From: Paenibacillus sp. UNC451MF | Lineage (GTDB): Bacteria > Bacillota > Bacilli > Paenibacillales > NBRC-103111 | NCBI RefSeq assembly: GCF_000686845.1 | Contig: NZ_KK366024.1 | Span: forward strand, 213,261-277,260 | DNA: 64,000 nucleotides | Direction of reading: 5' to 3' | Shown: piece after piece, positions 8,573 to 18,199 of the stretch | Position numbering within the stretch: the stretch's first letter is position 1 | Layout of the letters: every line of letters begins with the position of its first letter | Translations under genes and position numbers: made by a program | Notes under the pieces: generated by a model | Told to the model about the DNA's origin: nothing | Database searches by the model: none | Seen by the model: the letters and a program-made list of their open reading frames with translations, nothing else

Positions 8573-8614
8573 TTTAACGATATTTGGTGAGTTAATAAGG
8601 AACAACTCTATAAA

Positions 8615-8645
8615 GGCATACAGGCTCCGTATGCTCTTTTTTGTA
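8615..8645 (+). terminator. Terminator
   Basis: GCATAC/GTATGC hairpin followed by TCTTTTTT. Confidence 0.7.
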
Positions 8646-8766
8646 ATCTTCTTATTTATCCGTTGGTAATAAGAAGGATAATTTAACGTGTTAATACAAA
8701 ATATAACAGGGTAATAAGAGGCAAGGGAAGGAATTCCTGTATGATCGAATTCGGGAGGATGCATGA

Positions 8767-10089
8767 ATGAATCAATCTGATGAGCGTGCAATGACACGTA
8801 AAATTACGGCTAACATCTTCAAAGGCTCGGTAGGAAATCTCATCGAATGGTATGATTGGTACGTCTATGCTGCGTTCGCTGTTTATTTCTCAGCAGAGTT
8901 CTTCCCGAAGGGAAATGCGACAAGCCAACTGTTGAATACAGCTGCAATATTTGCTGTCGGGTTTTTGATGCGCCCTATTGGCAGCCTCGTGTTGGGTCGC
9001 TATGCGGATCGTTATGGCCGGCGCGCAGCGTTGACGCTATCCATCTCTATCATGGCAGGTGGTTCCTTGATTATTGCATTCACTCCTAGTTACAGCACAA
9101 TTGGTATTATGGCGCCCATAATCCTTGTTCTGGCACGTCTACTCCAAGGACTTTCTCTCGGAGGGGAGTATGGTACCTCGGCAACGTACTTATCCGAGAT
9201 GGCGAGCAGTGGCAAACGCGGATTTTATTCGAGCTTTCAGTATGTCACACTAATTGCAGGACAACTGATAGCGTTGGGTGTGCAAATTATTCTACAACAA
9301 ATGCTTGACGAGCCCGAGATGAAAGCTTGGGGCTGGAGAATTCCCTTCGTAATCGGAGCATTTGGAGCATTAGCCGTACTATGGCTGCGCCGCACGATGG
9401 ACGAATCGGAGCAATTCTCCAAAATGGATTCTGAGAGCCGCAAGAAAGCCGGTACGATACGTGCTCTGATGAAGCATCCCAAAGCTGTAATGACCGTTGT
9501 CGGACTGACGCTCGGGGGAACGGTTGCTTTCTATACGTACACCACCTATTTGCAAAAATTTATGGTTAATACGGTAGGGATTAATAAAGAGGTAGTTAGC
9601 TGGATTAACTTTATTGCACTGCTAGTATTTGTTATACTCCAACCGCTTGCAGGTTCTTTGTCTGACCGAATCGGGCGACGTCCTTTACTGCTATGCTTCG
9701 GAATTTTTGGAACGCTGTTAACCATACCGCTGTTTATGATCATGGAGCATACACAGAACCCCATCGGAGCATTCGTCCTGATGTTGATCGGACTCATCAT
9801 AGTCACGGGCTACACATCCATCAATGCCATTGTAAAAGCGGAGCTGTTCCCAACGGAAATCCGTGCTTTGGGAGTAGGCTTCCCGTATGGACTCACCGTC
9901 GCAATATTCGGTGGAACAGCAGAGTTCATCGCCCTATGGTTTAAGTCCATCGGAACTGAATCGCTTTATTACTATTATGTCGCGGCTTGCATACTCGTGA
10001 GCTTAATCGTGTACTGGCGGATGGGTGAGTCTTCCAAAGTATCCTATATAGAAAACGAACACGAAGCTCAAAAAACTAACAAGCTGTAA
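8767..10089 (+). CDS. kgtP: MFS dicarboxylate/alpha-ketoglutarate:H+ symporter, KgtP-like
   Basis: A 440-aa, 12-helix MFS protein of the metabolite:H+ symporter family. The match to E. coli KgtP runs along its length: GNLIEWYDWYVYA at the start, FLMRPIGSLVLGRYADRYGRR in the TM2-TM3 loop, ARLLQGLSLGGEYGTSATYLSE, SSFQYVTLIAGQL, GWRIPFVIGAF, LSDRIGRRPLL and ELFPTEIRALGVG. It should import 2-oxoglutarate or a related dicarboxylate with protons. GGGAGG lies 8 nt before the ATG. It is monocistronic, with terminators on both sides. Substrate assignment is by similarity only. Confidence 0.9.
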   Translation: MNQSDERAMTRKITANIFKGSVGNLIEWYDWYVYAAFAVYFSAEFFPKGNATSQLLNTAAIFAVGFLMRPIGSLVLGRYADRYGRRAALTLSISIMAGGSLIIAFTPSYSTIGIMAPIILVLARLLQGLSLGGEYGTSATYLSEMASSGKRGFYSSFQYVTLIAGQLIALGVQIILQQMLDEPEMKAWGWRIPFVIGAFGALAVLWLRRTMDESEQFSKMDSESRKKAGTIRALMKHPKAVMTVVGLTLGGTVAFYTYTTYLQKFMVNTVGINKEVVSWINFIALLVFVILQPLAGSLSDRIGRRPLLLCFGIFGTLLTIPLFMIMEHTQNPIGAFVLMLIGLIIVTGYTSINAIVKAELFPTEIRALGVGFPYGLTVAIFGGTAEFIALWFKSIGTESLYYYYVAACILVSLIVYWRMGESSKVSYIENEHEAQKTNKL

Positions 10090-10111
10090 GTAAAAGTTGA
10101 ACTCGGTAACG

Positions 10112-10139
10112 GCAGACCGATTGCGGTCTGCTTTTTTTT
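10112..10139 (+). terminator. Terminator of the kgtP-like gene
   Basis: GCAGACCG-ATTG-CGGTCTGC followed by eight T. Confidence 0.95.
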
Positions 10140-10232
10140 GCATGGATATACAAAAGGGAATTTAACTAAAAATAACAAAATATGTTAAATTAGATAAAAT
10201 GAAAGATTGGCATAAGATAACTGAATTCAATT

Positions 10233-10264
10233 AAAAAAGAAGGTCCTTAAGCAGGGCCTTCTTT
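10233..10264. terminator. Bidirectional hairpin serving the minus-strand FAD gene
   Basis: AAAAAAGAAGGTCC / GGGCCTTCTTT; read on the minus strand it ends in TTTTTT. It lies about 130 nt past the end of the FAD oxidoreductase gene. Confidence 0.75.
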
Positions 10265-10392
10265 GCGTTGTTGCTAAGTTACCCGGAATTTGCCGGGCGT
10301 CCTTCTATCCTAATTGATCCTTGTTCGATGCAAGAAAAGAACTAGAAAATGTTCTATTTTAAACGCGGACGCTTTTTGTAATTATCATGCTT

Positions 10393-12642
10393 TTACTCGT
10401 AGCAACGGACCTCTACTATTTCAGCCCTTGTGCTGCCGTTAGTGGCTGTCATAACAATCCGCAGCTTACCTGTTACAATAGGGGAGGAGAGCTTATGAAT
10501 TCTTTTTCGCGTATGGTTGTTATGCTCTTCGGCTAACGTGGTCCATTCACCACGCACCCATGCTTGTATTTCATAGTCCTTGACCAGCTCAGGAATGACT
10601 TCAAACGGTGTGCGGTGATGGTGCAGGTTAATTAAATCTTCATTGATATCATCGTTAAAAGTGATATGAACAGTGCCGATCTCAACAGGCTCCTGCCAGC
10701 TAAGCTCCAGCCATTCGGGTCTTCCTTGCTCCATCGGCTGTGACGACCACATATGGGGTCCACCGTATGGACGGGTATAGCCGTCAATTGCTCGGCTAGC
10801 AGAAAAGGCTTCGGAAGATGCGCAGAGCGTAAAGCACAGCGGTTTCCTGACGAAAGTATGGCCGCTCCATTCGACGACTGGCTGATGGTGATGCATCTCT
10901 CCGTAGTCTTTGGAGCTTTGTTCGTCCATTGCATGCCGAAAGGCAAGCACACCTGTTATTGGACGATCCGATAAATGAACGGAAGCATTAGCATTCCGTT
11001 TGACTACGATGAACGCATTCTGTGCGCTCTCCGGCTTCCAGAACAGATCGGCACGGACCCACTGTTTCTCGCCTGGGGCAACAGCAGCTTTAGCAGTCGC
11101 CACAAGAGAATGAGGAACATAATTTTGGGGTTTGCCCGTGCTCCATAGCTCAACGATTAATTCGGTAGGATGTTCCGTATCGATAAGCAGCTCAACGCCG
11201 TCAATAATTGGATCGACTGGCACGATGAAACCTAGATCGGTTTCTAAGGGCAACGTCCCAACGGATTGCTTTAACTCAAGCTGAGTAAGAGTGCTGGAGG
11301 CGCTTACTTCAGCCCGCAGCGCAGCGTCCTTAGTATCGTTGTTCTTCAGTCCAAGGACTGCGGCATCCTGGCGCAGCAAGGTTTGCTGCAGCTCGCCCAA
11401 GTAATTAGCATGCAAGACGCGAGGAGTTACGTTGTTCATTACGCACAATGCTGCTCCGGTACCAGCAGCTTCACCGATGACAGCGCAAGTTGCCATCACA
11501 CGCGTCGTGCCAAATGCGACATGCGAGGCACTGATATTGCGACCCGCCATGAGCATATTGCTCACATTAGCGGAGTAAAGGGAGCGAAACGGAATGTGAT
11601 AGCTTCCGTCTATATGCATATGCTTGGATCCTTTGGCCGTCGCATACATACCTTGGGGTGGATGCAGATCTATCGACCAGCCACCGAATGCGACGCGGTC
11701 CTCGAATGCTTCCTGTGCGATAACATCGTTCTGATTCAGTACATAATCGCCGACAAAACGGCGATATTCCCTTTTACCAGGCAGGGAGCCAATCCATTCC
11801 AGGGTTAAATTGTCAGCGTCGAACTTGCCTGAATTTTTGATATAGTCCCAGATGCCATAGATAACCGAAGACAGTTCATCACGGATACGCTCGTTATCAT
11901 GTACGGTGTCAAGCTCTCCGCCCCATTCAATCCACCAATAGGCACAGCCGTTATCCCCGCTGCGAATGACACGCTTCATAGGGATTGAGGTCTGTGTAAT
12001 GTCTTTGGCAAAGCTGGGTGCTATATATTTCACAGGGCGTCCAGCATCCTTTGTATAGAACAGCAGCGTACTGCCAAGTGTAATATCGTCGGGTACAAGA
12101 GGTGCCCATTCTTCATTAAACTCTTCTTGAGCTTCACGCCCAATACGGAACTTGGCGCCTGCAAGGAATCCTACGAGGCCGTCTCCAGTACAGTCGAGGT
12201 ACACTTTGCTCTCAAAGTGAATACGCCGTTCCGATCCCATCATCCACCCGGTAACCGAGGTGATCGAGCGATTATCCTCGTCGCCGACGGCTTCCACTTC
12301 GTGTACATCGGTATTGAGGAACAGTGTAATATTGCTTTCGGCTTTTACCTTTTCAAGAATGATTAAATCCCAAATATAGGGATTCCCATCGATGTTCCGG
12401 TATTGGTTCTCAACAAATAGCTCTCCCATAATACCCGTTTCACGGGCATAGCGGTGAACGCCGTGAGAGGTTGCTCCACATACCCAGACCCGTACCTCAC
12501 TGCTTGAATTTCCGCCCAGAACGGGACGGTTTTGGACCAGGGAAACCGTTTGCCCCAAGCGAGCGGCAGCAACCGCTGCACAAACACCTGCCAATCCGCC
12601 GCCGATGACTGTGACGTCTGAAACGATAGATTCATATCTCAT
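10393..12642 (-). CDS. FAD-dependent oxidoreductase with C-terminal discoidin-like region
   Basis: The 749-aa protein begins with an FAD-binding dinucleotide fold (VTVIGGGLAGVCAAVAAARLG), then GGNSSSEVRVWVCGATSHG, typical of the FAD_oxidored (pfam12831) family found in polysaccharide-use loci. The conserved LDCTGDGLVG and AGRNISASHVAFGTTRVMATCA segments complete the flavin fold (to about residue 430). Residues about 570-749 resemble a carbohydrate-binding F5/8-type domain (ASRAIDGYTRPYGGPHMWSS, then WLELSWQEPVEIGTVHITF). No signal peptide is present. The divergent AraC regulator next to it probably controls it. The substrate is likely a sugar or glycan-derived compound, not defined here. Confidence 0.82.
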   Translation of the reverse strand: MRYESIVSDVTVIGGGLAGVCAAVAAARLGQTVSLVQNRPVLGGNSSSEVRVWVCGATSHGVHRYARETGIMGELFVENQYRNIDGNPYIWDLIILEKVKAESNITLFLNTDVHEVEAVGDEDNRSITSVTGWMMGSERRIHFESKVYLDCTGDGLVGFLAGAKFRIGREAQEEFNEEWAPLVPDDITLGSTLLFYTKDAGRPVKYIAPSFAKDITQTSIPMKRVIRSGDNGCAYWWIEWGGELDTVHDNERIRDELSSVIYGIWDYIKNSGKFDADNLTLEWIGSLPGKREYRRFVGDYVLNQNDVIAQEAFEDRVAFGGWSIDLHPPQGMYATAKGSKHMHIDGSYHIPFRSLYSANVSNMLMAGRNISASHVAFGTTRVMATCAVIGEAAGTGAALCVMNNVTPRVLHANYLGELQQTLLRQDAAVLGLKNNDTKDAALRAEVSASSTLTQLELKQSVGTLPLETDLGFIVPVDPIIDGVELLIDTEHPTELIVELWSTGKPQNYVPHSLVATAKAAVAPGEKQWVRADLFWKPESAQNAFIVVKRNANASVHLSDRPITGVLAFRHAMDEQSSKDYGEMHHHQPVVEWSGHTFVRKPLCFTLCASSEAFSASRAIDGYTRPYGGPHMWSSQPMEQGRPEWLELSWQEPVEIGTVHITFNDDINEDLINLHHHRTPFEVIPELVKDYEIQAWVRGEWTTLAEEHNNHTRKRIHKLSSPIVTGKLRIVMTATNGSTRAEIVEVRCYE

Positions 12643-12781
12643 AGAACCGTTGACACCTCACCTTTGTGTAATAGTGAATATCTATAATTTCATTTTAAAA
12701 TACTCCATTCCCTTTTAACATACATATAGTTACAATAGACATATACTTTATTTCAGTAATATCAGGGGTGTGTACAGCACT

Positions 12782-13549
12782 ATGGAATTGAAGCTTCTTT
12801 CACATGTTTACTGGCTTCGTAAGAAACAATTTATGCTCTTGTCCGACACTTATCCCTGCTGGACCCTATTTGCCGTCGAGGCAGGCCAGTTTAGCTACAA
12901 CATTGGAGAAGAGAGGGGTTCAGCAGAGTTTGGCGATTTGGTTCTATGTCCCCCTCATATAGCCTTTCAAAGGCAAACGCTGGAGCCACTGACGTTTCAT
13001 TTTCTTCAATTCGTGTGGCTAAAAGAGCCGTTTGCATCGGATGAACCACCTTGGAGTGGTAAGCTCTCAGTGAACGATAAGGACAGGTTATTGTCCGACT
13101 ACCAGTATCTAAGACGATTCACTGGATGGGATGAAGGCAGTACGCTGCATAAGCAGCATATGTTAAATGACATGTTGAGGTTGGTTATGCTTGAACAGGG
13201 TGAGCAGGTAACAAATATTGGACATAGAGATGCCCTTATGGATGAAGCAAAAAAAAGATTAAGCGAGCGGGCCTACGAAAGCTTTTCTATGCAAGAACTG
13301 GCTGAGCAGCTAGATCTCACCCCCGTGCAGCTGACCCGTAGATTCCGTAAAGCATTTGGTGAGACGCCTTCCGAGGCTTTGAACGAAATTCGCCTTACAA
13401 GGGCAAGGCATTTACTCGAGGGCTCGACTCTGAAATTGGATGAAATCGCCGCACAGTGCGGGTACGAGAACGGTTTTTATTTAAGTCGAGTCTTTACCAA
13501 GAAAACAGGCATGGCACCTTCTATTTATCGGAGTTTGCATCGGGTTTAG
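12782..13549 (+). CDS. AraC-family transcriptional regulator
   Basis: I prefer ATG 12782 (AGGGGTG 11 nt upstream) to the GTG at 12770, which sits on the ribosome site. The N-terminal half is a cupin-like sensing domain (FAVEAGQFSYNIGEERGSAEFGD...). The C-terminal 100 residues carry the two AraC helix-turn-helix motifs (FSMQELAEQLDLTPVQLTRRFRKAFGE; LKLDEIAAQCGYENGFYLSRVFTKKTG). It is divergent from the FAD oxidoreductase gene across a 139-bp AT-rich gap and probably activates it in response to a sugar. Confidence 0.9.
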   Translation: MELKLLSHVYWLRKKQFMLLSDTYPCWTLFAVEAGQFSYNIGEERGSAEFGDLVLCPPHIAFQRQTLEPLTFHFLQFVWLKEPFASDEPPWSGKLSVNDKDRLLSDYQYLRRFTGWDEGSTLHKQHMLNDMLRLVMLEQGEQVTNIGHRDALMDEAKKRLSERAYESFSMQELAEQLDLTPVQLTRRFRKAFGETPSEALNEIRLTRARHLLEGSTLKLDEIAAQCGYENGFYLSRVFTKKTGMAPSIYRSLHRV

Positions 13550-13624
13550 GGGGGGGCGAAGAAAAGTGGAATATACTAAAAAATAATGAATATTGGATGG
13601 ATATGATATAAACTCGCACGATTT

Positions 13625-13672
13625 AAAAAGTTTATTCCAACTTGTAGTAGAAGTAGGAATGAGCTTTTTTTT
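13625..13672 (+). terminator. Terminator of the AraC gene
   Basis: A long stem (AAAAAG, TTATTCC and ACTT arms pairing with AAGT, GGAATGA and CTTTTT) followed by T8. Confidence 0.8.
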
Positions 13673-13805
13673 GTAGCTGTTATATTTGAATGATGAACCT
13701 ATATTGCTGAAATCCAATTGACAAAATGTGTAAAATGGTTTAATTTGTAATTAAACAAACATCTAATTAGAATAATATCAAATTATAAAGGTGTGAAGAA
13801 GTGCC

Positions 13806-14411
13806 ATGCAATTAGATAAGCTGGTGAATTACCACAAAGCTTTAGCAGATCCGACACGCTTGAAAATGCTGCTCATGCTTGCCGAGGGCGAGTTAAACGG
13901 GCAGGTCCTCGCTGAAAAATGCTTTTTGTCAACGGCAACGATTACTCACCATGCCGCAAAGCTCCGTGAAGCAAGCTTAATTAATGAACGAAGAGAGAAG
14001 AATATGATTTTCTTTTCACTGAATCATTATTTTATTAAGAGTAATGCCATGGCAACATATGATTTTATTTATAAGCAGAAAAATGGATCGGGGGGAACGG
14101 AACGTTTGGATGATACAAACAAACGTATGGCTGAATCGGTAATCAAAAATTTTATGACTTCAGATGGAAAACTGAAGCATGTTCCAGCACAATTAAAGAA
14201 AAAACTTATTGTTTTGGAGCATATGGTGCAGCAGTTGGAGCAGGGACGTCACTATTCAGAAAAAGAAATTAATGAGTTCATTAAAGCCTATCATGATGAT
14301 TTTGCTACCATACGCAGGGAATTTATTATGCATCAATTTTTGTACAGAGAAAACGAAATATATGAAGTTAATCCTCGAGAGATGTGGGCTCGTTGGGAGA
14401 CATTGGCATGA
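13806..14411 (+). CDS. ArsR-type winged-helix regulator fused to DUF2087
   Basis: The 201-aa protein starts with an ArsR-like winged helix (residues 5-75: ALADPTRLKMLLMLAEGE, recognition helix LSTATITHHAAKLREASL). The C-terminal half (about 110-195) matches DUF2087, with LKHVPAQLKKKLIVLEHM and the ending EIYEVNPREMWARWE. No cysteine metal site of the ArsR type is seen. The effector is unknown. The gene has an AT-rich promoter region upstream and is followed by the YmaF-like gene 100 nt later. Confidence 0.85.
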   Translation: MQLDKLVNYHKALADPTRLKMLLMLAEGELNGQVLAEKCFLSTATITHHAAKLREASLINERREKNMIFFSLNHYFIKSNAMATYDFIYKQKNGSGGTERLDDTNKRMAESVIKNFMTSDGKLKHVPAQLKKKLIVLEHMVQQLEQGRHYSEKEINEFIKAYHDDFATIRREFIMHQFLYRENEIYEVNPREMWARWETLA

Positions 14412-14512
14412 TGTGTTGAACTGAAAAAACGGTGAAATTGGCTCTTGTCCAAGCCACTTAGAAATAACGCTCATACCTTAAATCATCTCTAATCGAAAGG
14501 TTGATGATAAGT

Positions 14513-14890
14513 ATGGCGAGAACCACACAAGGAAACGGCGGTCCTGTGCAATTTAGGCATCGAATGGAAGGCTTGACTTCGCTGGTGGAAGGACACAGAC
14601 ATGCTTTTGGTAATTTGACCGATTTATTCATTCCTGAGGACGGAAGACACCGTCATAATTTCCGTGGTATTACTACTACAGCGGATGGGCATCGTCATTC
14701 CTATTCGGGGCAAACGGGTCTTAACATCGGTATCGGCCCGAACCATTTTCACCGATTTAGAATATTCACGAATGTTGCCGATGGACATCGCCACATCATT
14801 TCCGGAAGAACAACCGGCCTTATTCGGATCGGCGCCGTGGTCGGTCACAAATTGATTATTGAGAAAATCGTAAAACAGCGCGTGAAGTAA
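14513..14890 (+). CDS. ymaF: YmaF-family HxH-repeat protein
   Basis: The start could be ATG 14513 (MARTTQGNGG) or ATG 14504; GAAAGG at 14495-14500 fits 14513 better. The 125-aa protein has five HxH pairs, at residues 28/30, 46/48, 60/62, 78/80 and 92/94, usually within a DGHRH context. The steps are 18, 14, 18 and 14 residues, so the true repeat is 32 residues. This matches the YmaF family of Bacillus and relatives, whose function is unknown; regular HxH pairs suggest metal binding. It has no signal peptide. Confidence 0.82.
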   Translation: MARTTQGNGGPVQFRHRMEGLTSLVEGHRHAFGNLTDLFIPEDGRHRHNFRGITTTADGHRHSYSGQTGLNIGIGPNHFHRFRIFTNVADGHRHIISGRTTGLIRIGAVVGHKLIIEKIVKQRVK

Positions 14891-14898
14891 GGGAACTA

Positions 14899-14951
14899 AG
14901 AAAGGCCCTGCTTGCCATATTTTTTGTGGCATGTTAGGGCCTTTCTCTTTG
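14899..14951 (+). terminator. Terminator after the YmaF-like gene
   Basis: AGAAAGGCCCT/AGGGCCTTTCT with a further TGCC/GGCA pairing inside, then CTTT. Confidence 0.85.
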
Positions 14952-14972
14952 TTTGGATAAGTTAATATTTAT

Positions 14973-15974
14973 TTATGCCATCGTCTCGAGCATTTTCAGT
15001 GAAACTTGATAATGAAGCTCTTCTTGTTGTAAATAGCGTCTGAATTCGTCTAGAACATATTCGGCCATACGAGTGACCTCGGAAGGGTTGCTTCCAGCAA
15101 TATGTGGCGTCAATATAACATTGTCAAGCGTTAACAGCTCACTCTCAGGCTGTGCAGGCTCAGGATATGTAACGTCCAGTACTGCCGTTCTAGTGGGTAC
15201 TGTACGAAGAGCGCGGATCAAGTCCTCCTCGACAACTTGCAGCCCTCTTGCGGTATTAATGAAGGTTGCGTAAGGAAGCATGAGTTCAAAATGCTCTTTA
15301 TTCAAAATGCCCACGGTAGCAGGGAGATTAGCCAAATGATTAGATATCGTATGACAATGGGTGAAAATTTCTTTTAACTCTTTCTTGTGTACGTTAAGCT
15401 TTTGAGCAGCAGCATCCGATAAGAAAGGATCAAAGACGTCAATCTCCAACTGATAGGGCTTAAGGAGCTCAATAACCTTTCTGCCGATCATACCAGCACC
15501 TAGAATACCGACCCTGGCATTAAAATTTCCAGGAAAGGATTTCGCATATCTCGATGCATCCCGTCTGTGCGTTTTACAGCGAAGAGCGCTTTGGAAAAAG
15601 CCTTTGTTCGCAAGCACGATTTGAGCAGCTGTGTACTCCGCTACCGGAACAGCATTGGCAGCCCACGCGCTTACTATTGTGATGTCCTGATGGAGAAAGG
15701 GTCTTGCAAAGTTCTGAACGCTTCCCGCTGCATAAAATAGCGCTTTCAAATTAGGGAAATACTTCTGAATTTCTTCTCGATTGAATGTCGGCATCCCCCA
15801 ACTAGAAAAAGCGACTTCGATGGTTCTCAAAGACGCAGCATGTTCTTCCACATTATCCTTATTGACGACTATCGGGTACAGATCAGCCAGTGTGCTAAGC
15901 TCCTGTTGAATAGAATCGTTGTAAACATCTTTAATTCTTATTTCGCTTCCCAAAAACATGGCTCTTTTCTTCAC
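14973..15974 (-). CDS. D-2-hydroxyacid dehydrogenase family protein
   Basis: The GTG start (MKKRAMF) follows GGTGGG. The 333-aa product has the NAD fold with GILGAGMIG (about residue 153) and the catalytic residues of the family: Arg in FINTARG, Glu in VTYPEP and His in TPHIAGS. These enzymes reduce 2-oxoacids (glyoxylate, hydroxypyruvate and others) with NAD(P)H. The substrate-domain N-terminus is divergent, so the substrate cannot be named. It is convergent with the YmaF-like gene and monocistronic. Confidence 0.88.
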   Translation of the reverse strand: MKKRAMFLGSEIRIKDVYNDSIQQELSTLADLYPIVVNKDNVEEHAASLRTIEVAFSSWGMPTFNREEIQKYFPNLKALFYAAGSVQNFARPFLHQDITIVSAWAANAVPVAEYTAAQIVLANKGFFQSALRCKTHRRDASRYAKSFPGNFNARVGILGAGMIGRKVIELLKPYQLEIDVFDPFLSDAAAQKLNVHKKELKEIFTHCHTISNHLANLPATVGILNKEHFELMLPYATFINTARGLQVVEEDLIRALRTVPTRTAVLDVTYPEPAQPESELLTLDNVILTPHIAGSNPSEVTRMAEYVLDEFRRYLQQEELHYQVSLKMLETMA

Positions 15975-16216
15975 TAAATCCCACCACCCTACGAGAAATG
16001 CATTTGGTCACAGAGTTGGTCTAAGTTGCGTCTTAAGCCTGATTATACATCAGATTTTTGAATTGTGCGGCAAAGTTATTAAATTATTTTGAAGTAAGCT
16101 CCCTAAGTAGAAAACTGCACATTCACAAGGAACGGTTATTGAGGTTATTATAGTTAAATAAGAAGAGACTGCTTGAGAATCCGCGATCGAATTGCTAAAA
16201 GTAGGGATGTGACTTT

Positions 16217-17185
16217 GTGAAAATATATACAAGTGAAGAAAGAGATGCGCTGTTGGCTCGTCTTAATGATCAACAACGACAATATTTGAATGAAGATATG
16301 ATCAGAGGCCGGCGAACGGTATTTGCCAATGTGATGTCTCGAGGGAAAGGTTATTTTATTCCAGAAGGAGCCACCTTTGAAGATATAGAACACCTTCTAA
16401 CCTCCTGGGTTTACATAAATTATATTGATGCTGGCCACGTATCCTCGGAGCTGAAGTGCGAATGCGGAAGAGCCTTGAGATATCAACACATTGTTCAAAA
16501 TAAGGAAGACGGTGTCATTAAAAAGTTCGGGATCGATCATTTACAGCTTCACACTGGTATTGATGCCAAAATTGTTGCAGAAATATTAAAGGGCTTTGAT
16601 GCTATTGATTTTGAACTGGATGAAATCTTATCCAAGATAGAGAAGGGCTGGTCTATGGAGATGCAGCGGCTGCCTGATTTGAGGGAGCTTACACTGCCTA
16701 ACGATATTCAAAAGCATCTTGAATTGGGGCTGCCGTTACTTGATCGTCAAGTCGTTCGTATTCGTAGGCTGGCAAATGAACGAATCGTATCCAAATCCAG
16801 GTTTGTGCAGCCTCCGAGCTTAGCGGATTCTACAACTTCAGACACGGTTACCGATGGCAACGATCTTATTCAGTTAGATTTGTTTGCAATGGAGAGCCCC
16901 GTGAACATTTCTCAATCAGGCGTTACTTCAAGTACAATCCTGAACGATCAATTATCATCGGAGCAGCAAATGGCTATTTTATCGTTACTACAAGAGGGAG
17001 TTTCGAGCGCCCGTACTTTATGCGAGCTGTTGATTAAGCATCATGGAGCCTCAGGTCAACGATTTGAGTATTCCATGACCAAAAAACCGCAAATTTATCC
17101 TATCGTTTGTAGGTTCATTGATTCATGTGAAAATTCACTATTAATTCGCGGAAATCAGGAGGATCGCTATTACGAATGGATTTAA
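16217..17185 (+). CDS. Unknown 322-aa protein
   Basis: GTG start with a weak AGGGATG site. No known domain is recognised with confidence. There is a cysteine cluster at about residue 80 (LKCECGRALRYQH), which looks like half of a zinc site, and a helical C-terminal segment after a low-complexity linker (about 195-240). The C-terminal 80 residues resemble a compact winged-helix-like unit (LLQEGVSSARTLCELLIKHHG). Some Bacillus DUF3895 proteins have a similar size and ending, but I could not confirm this. No signal or membrane segment. Confidence 0.7.
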   Translation: MKIYTSEERDALLARLNDQQRQYLNEDMIRGRRTVFANVMSRGKGYFIPEGATFEDIEHLLTSWVYINYIDAGHVSSELKCECGRALRYQHIVQNKEDGVIKKFGIDHLQLHTGIDAKIVAEILKGFDAIDFELDEILSKIEKGWSMEMQRLPDLRELTLPNDIQKHLELGLPLLDRQVVRIRRLANERIVSKSRFVQPPSLADSTTSDTVTDGNDLIQLDLFAMESPVNISQSGVTSSTILNDQLSSEQQMAILSLLQEGVSSARTLCELLIKHHGASGQRFEYSMTKKPQIYPIVCRFIDSCENSLLIRGNQEDRYYEWI

Positions 17186-17381
17186 GAAAATAGTTCCTCC
17201 TATGAATGCGGGTTGTTTGCTTGATGTTCTACTCCTTCCTGCCCGATCATAAGATGGTTATCGGCTAGCTGAAACCGGGAATGTTTGGAAAAGATCGACT
17301 GTTAACCGGATTGAACATAAAGATCAGCACGATACATTCCGATATATAGTAAATATATAGAAAAGGGAGGAGACTGCAGAG

Positions 17382-18161
17382 ATGTGGACTCGCAAACAAC
17401 TGAAAGATAGAGCGAAGGATGTGTTAAGAACCTCCTATTGGAAAGCGTTTCTCGCCAGCCTGCTGCTTGGCATTGTAACTGGCGGGATACCGAGCTGCTC
17501 TTTTAACTCTGATTTTGGCGGACGTGGAGGAGGAAACCATCAGGAATTTTCGACATCATTCCCTGGAATCAATAAAGGATTTAACTATAATTTCGATGGG
17601 GAATTAAATGGCATCTTCCTTGCTGTTCTAATTGGTGCCATTATTATTGCTGTTATTGTATTTTTGGCTACCCTAGCTTTTCGAATCTTCGTAAGCAATC
17701 CTTTAGAGGTGGGAATTAGAAAGTACTTTGCTCAATCGGCTCGGAATGAAGTGAATTTGAATTACATGGGATTTGGATTTTCAAAAGGTAATTACGTAGT
17801 TATCGTAAAGGCGATGCTATGGCGCTGGTTTCTTAATTTCTTGTGGTATTTACTCCTCATCATTCCGGGTATCGTGAAGTCGTATGCATACAGCATGGTT
17901 CCTTACTTATTGGCAGATAATCCTCACCTCGGGACTAAACGGGCTGTAGAGCTTAGCAATCGGATGACGCAAGGACATAAGTGGAGAATATTCGTCTTGG
18001 ATCTTTCTTTTCTTGGCTGGTATTTATTAGGTACGATCGCTCTGTTCATTGGTGTATTGTTCGTTATGCCTTATGTGAATGCAACGCAAGCTGAGCTTTA
18101 CCTGGTACTTCGAGAACAAGCTATTCATGAAGGAATAACGAGTGAGACGGAGTTAGAATAA
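17382..18161 (+). CDS. DUF975 integral membrane protein
   Basis: The 259-aa protein starts with the DUF975 signature (RKQLKDRAKDVLRTSYWKAFLA) and has about five to six hydrophobic helices with a Gly/Asn-rich loop after TM1 (about residues 44-75). The central part (FVSNPLEVGIRKYF, then IIPGIVKSYAYSMVPYLLADNP) is the conserved DUF975 core. Function is unknown. GGGAGGAG precedes the ATG, and a terminator follows. Confidence 0.87.
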   Translation: MWTRKQLKDRAKDVLRTSYWKAFLASLLLGIVTGGIPSCSFNSDFGGRGGGNHQEFSTSFPGINKGFNYNFDGELNGIFLAVLIGAIIIAVIVFLATLAFRIFVSNPLEVGIRKYFAQSARNEVNLNYMGFGFSKGNYVVIVKAMLWRWFLNFLWYLLLIIPGIVKSYAYSMVPYLLADNPHLGTKRAVELSNRMTQGHKWRIFVLDLSFLGWYLLGTIALFIGVLFVMPYVNATQAELYLVLREQAIHEGITSETELE

Positions 18162-18170
18162 GCATGATTG

Positions 18171-18199
18171 GGGCTGTCGAGTTTATCGGCAGCTTTTTC
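18171..18199 (+). terminator. Terminator of the DUF975 gene
   Basis: GCTGTCGA-GTTTA-TCGGCAGC hairpin followed by TTTTT. Confidence 0.85.
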
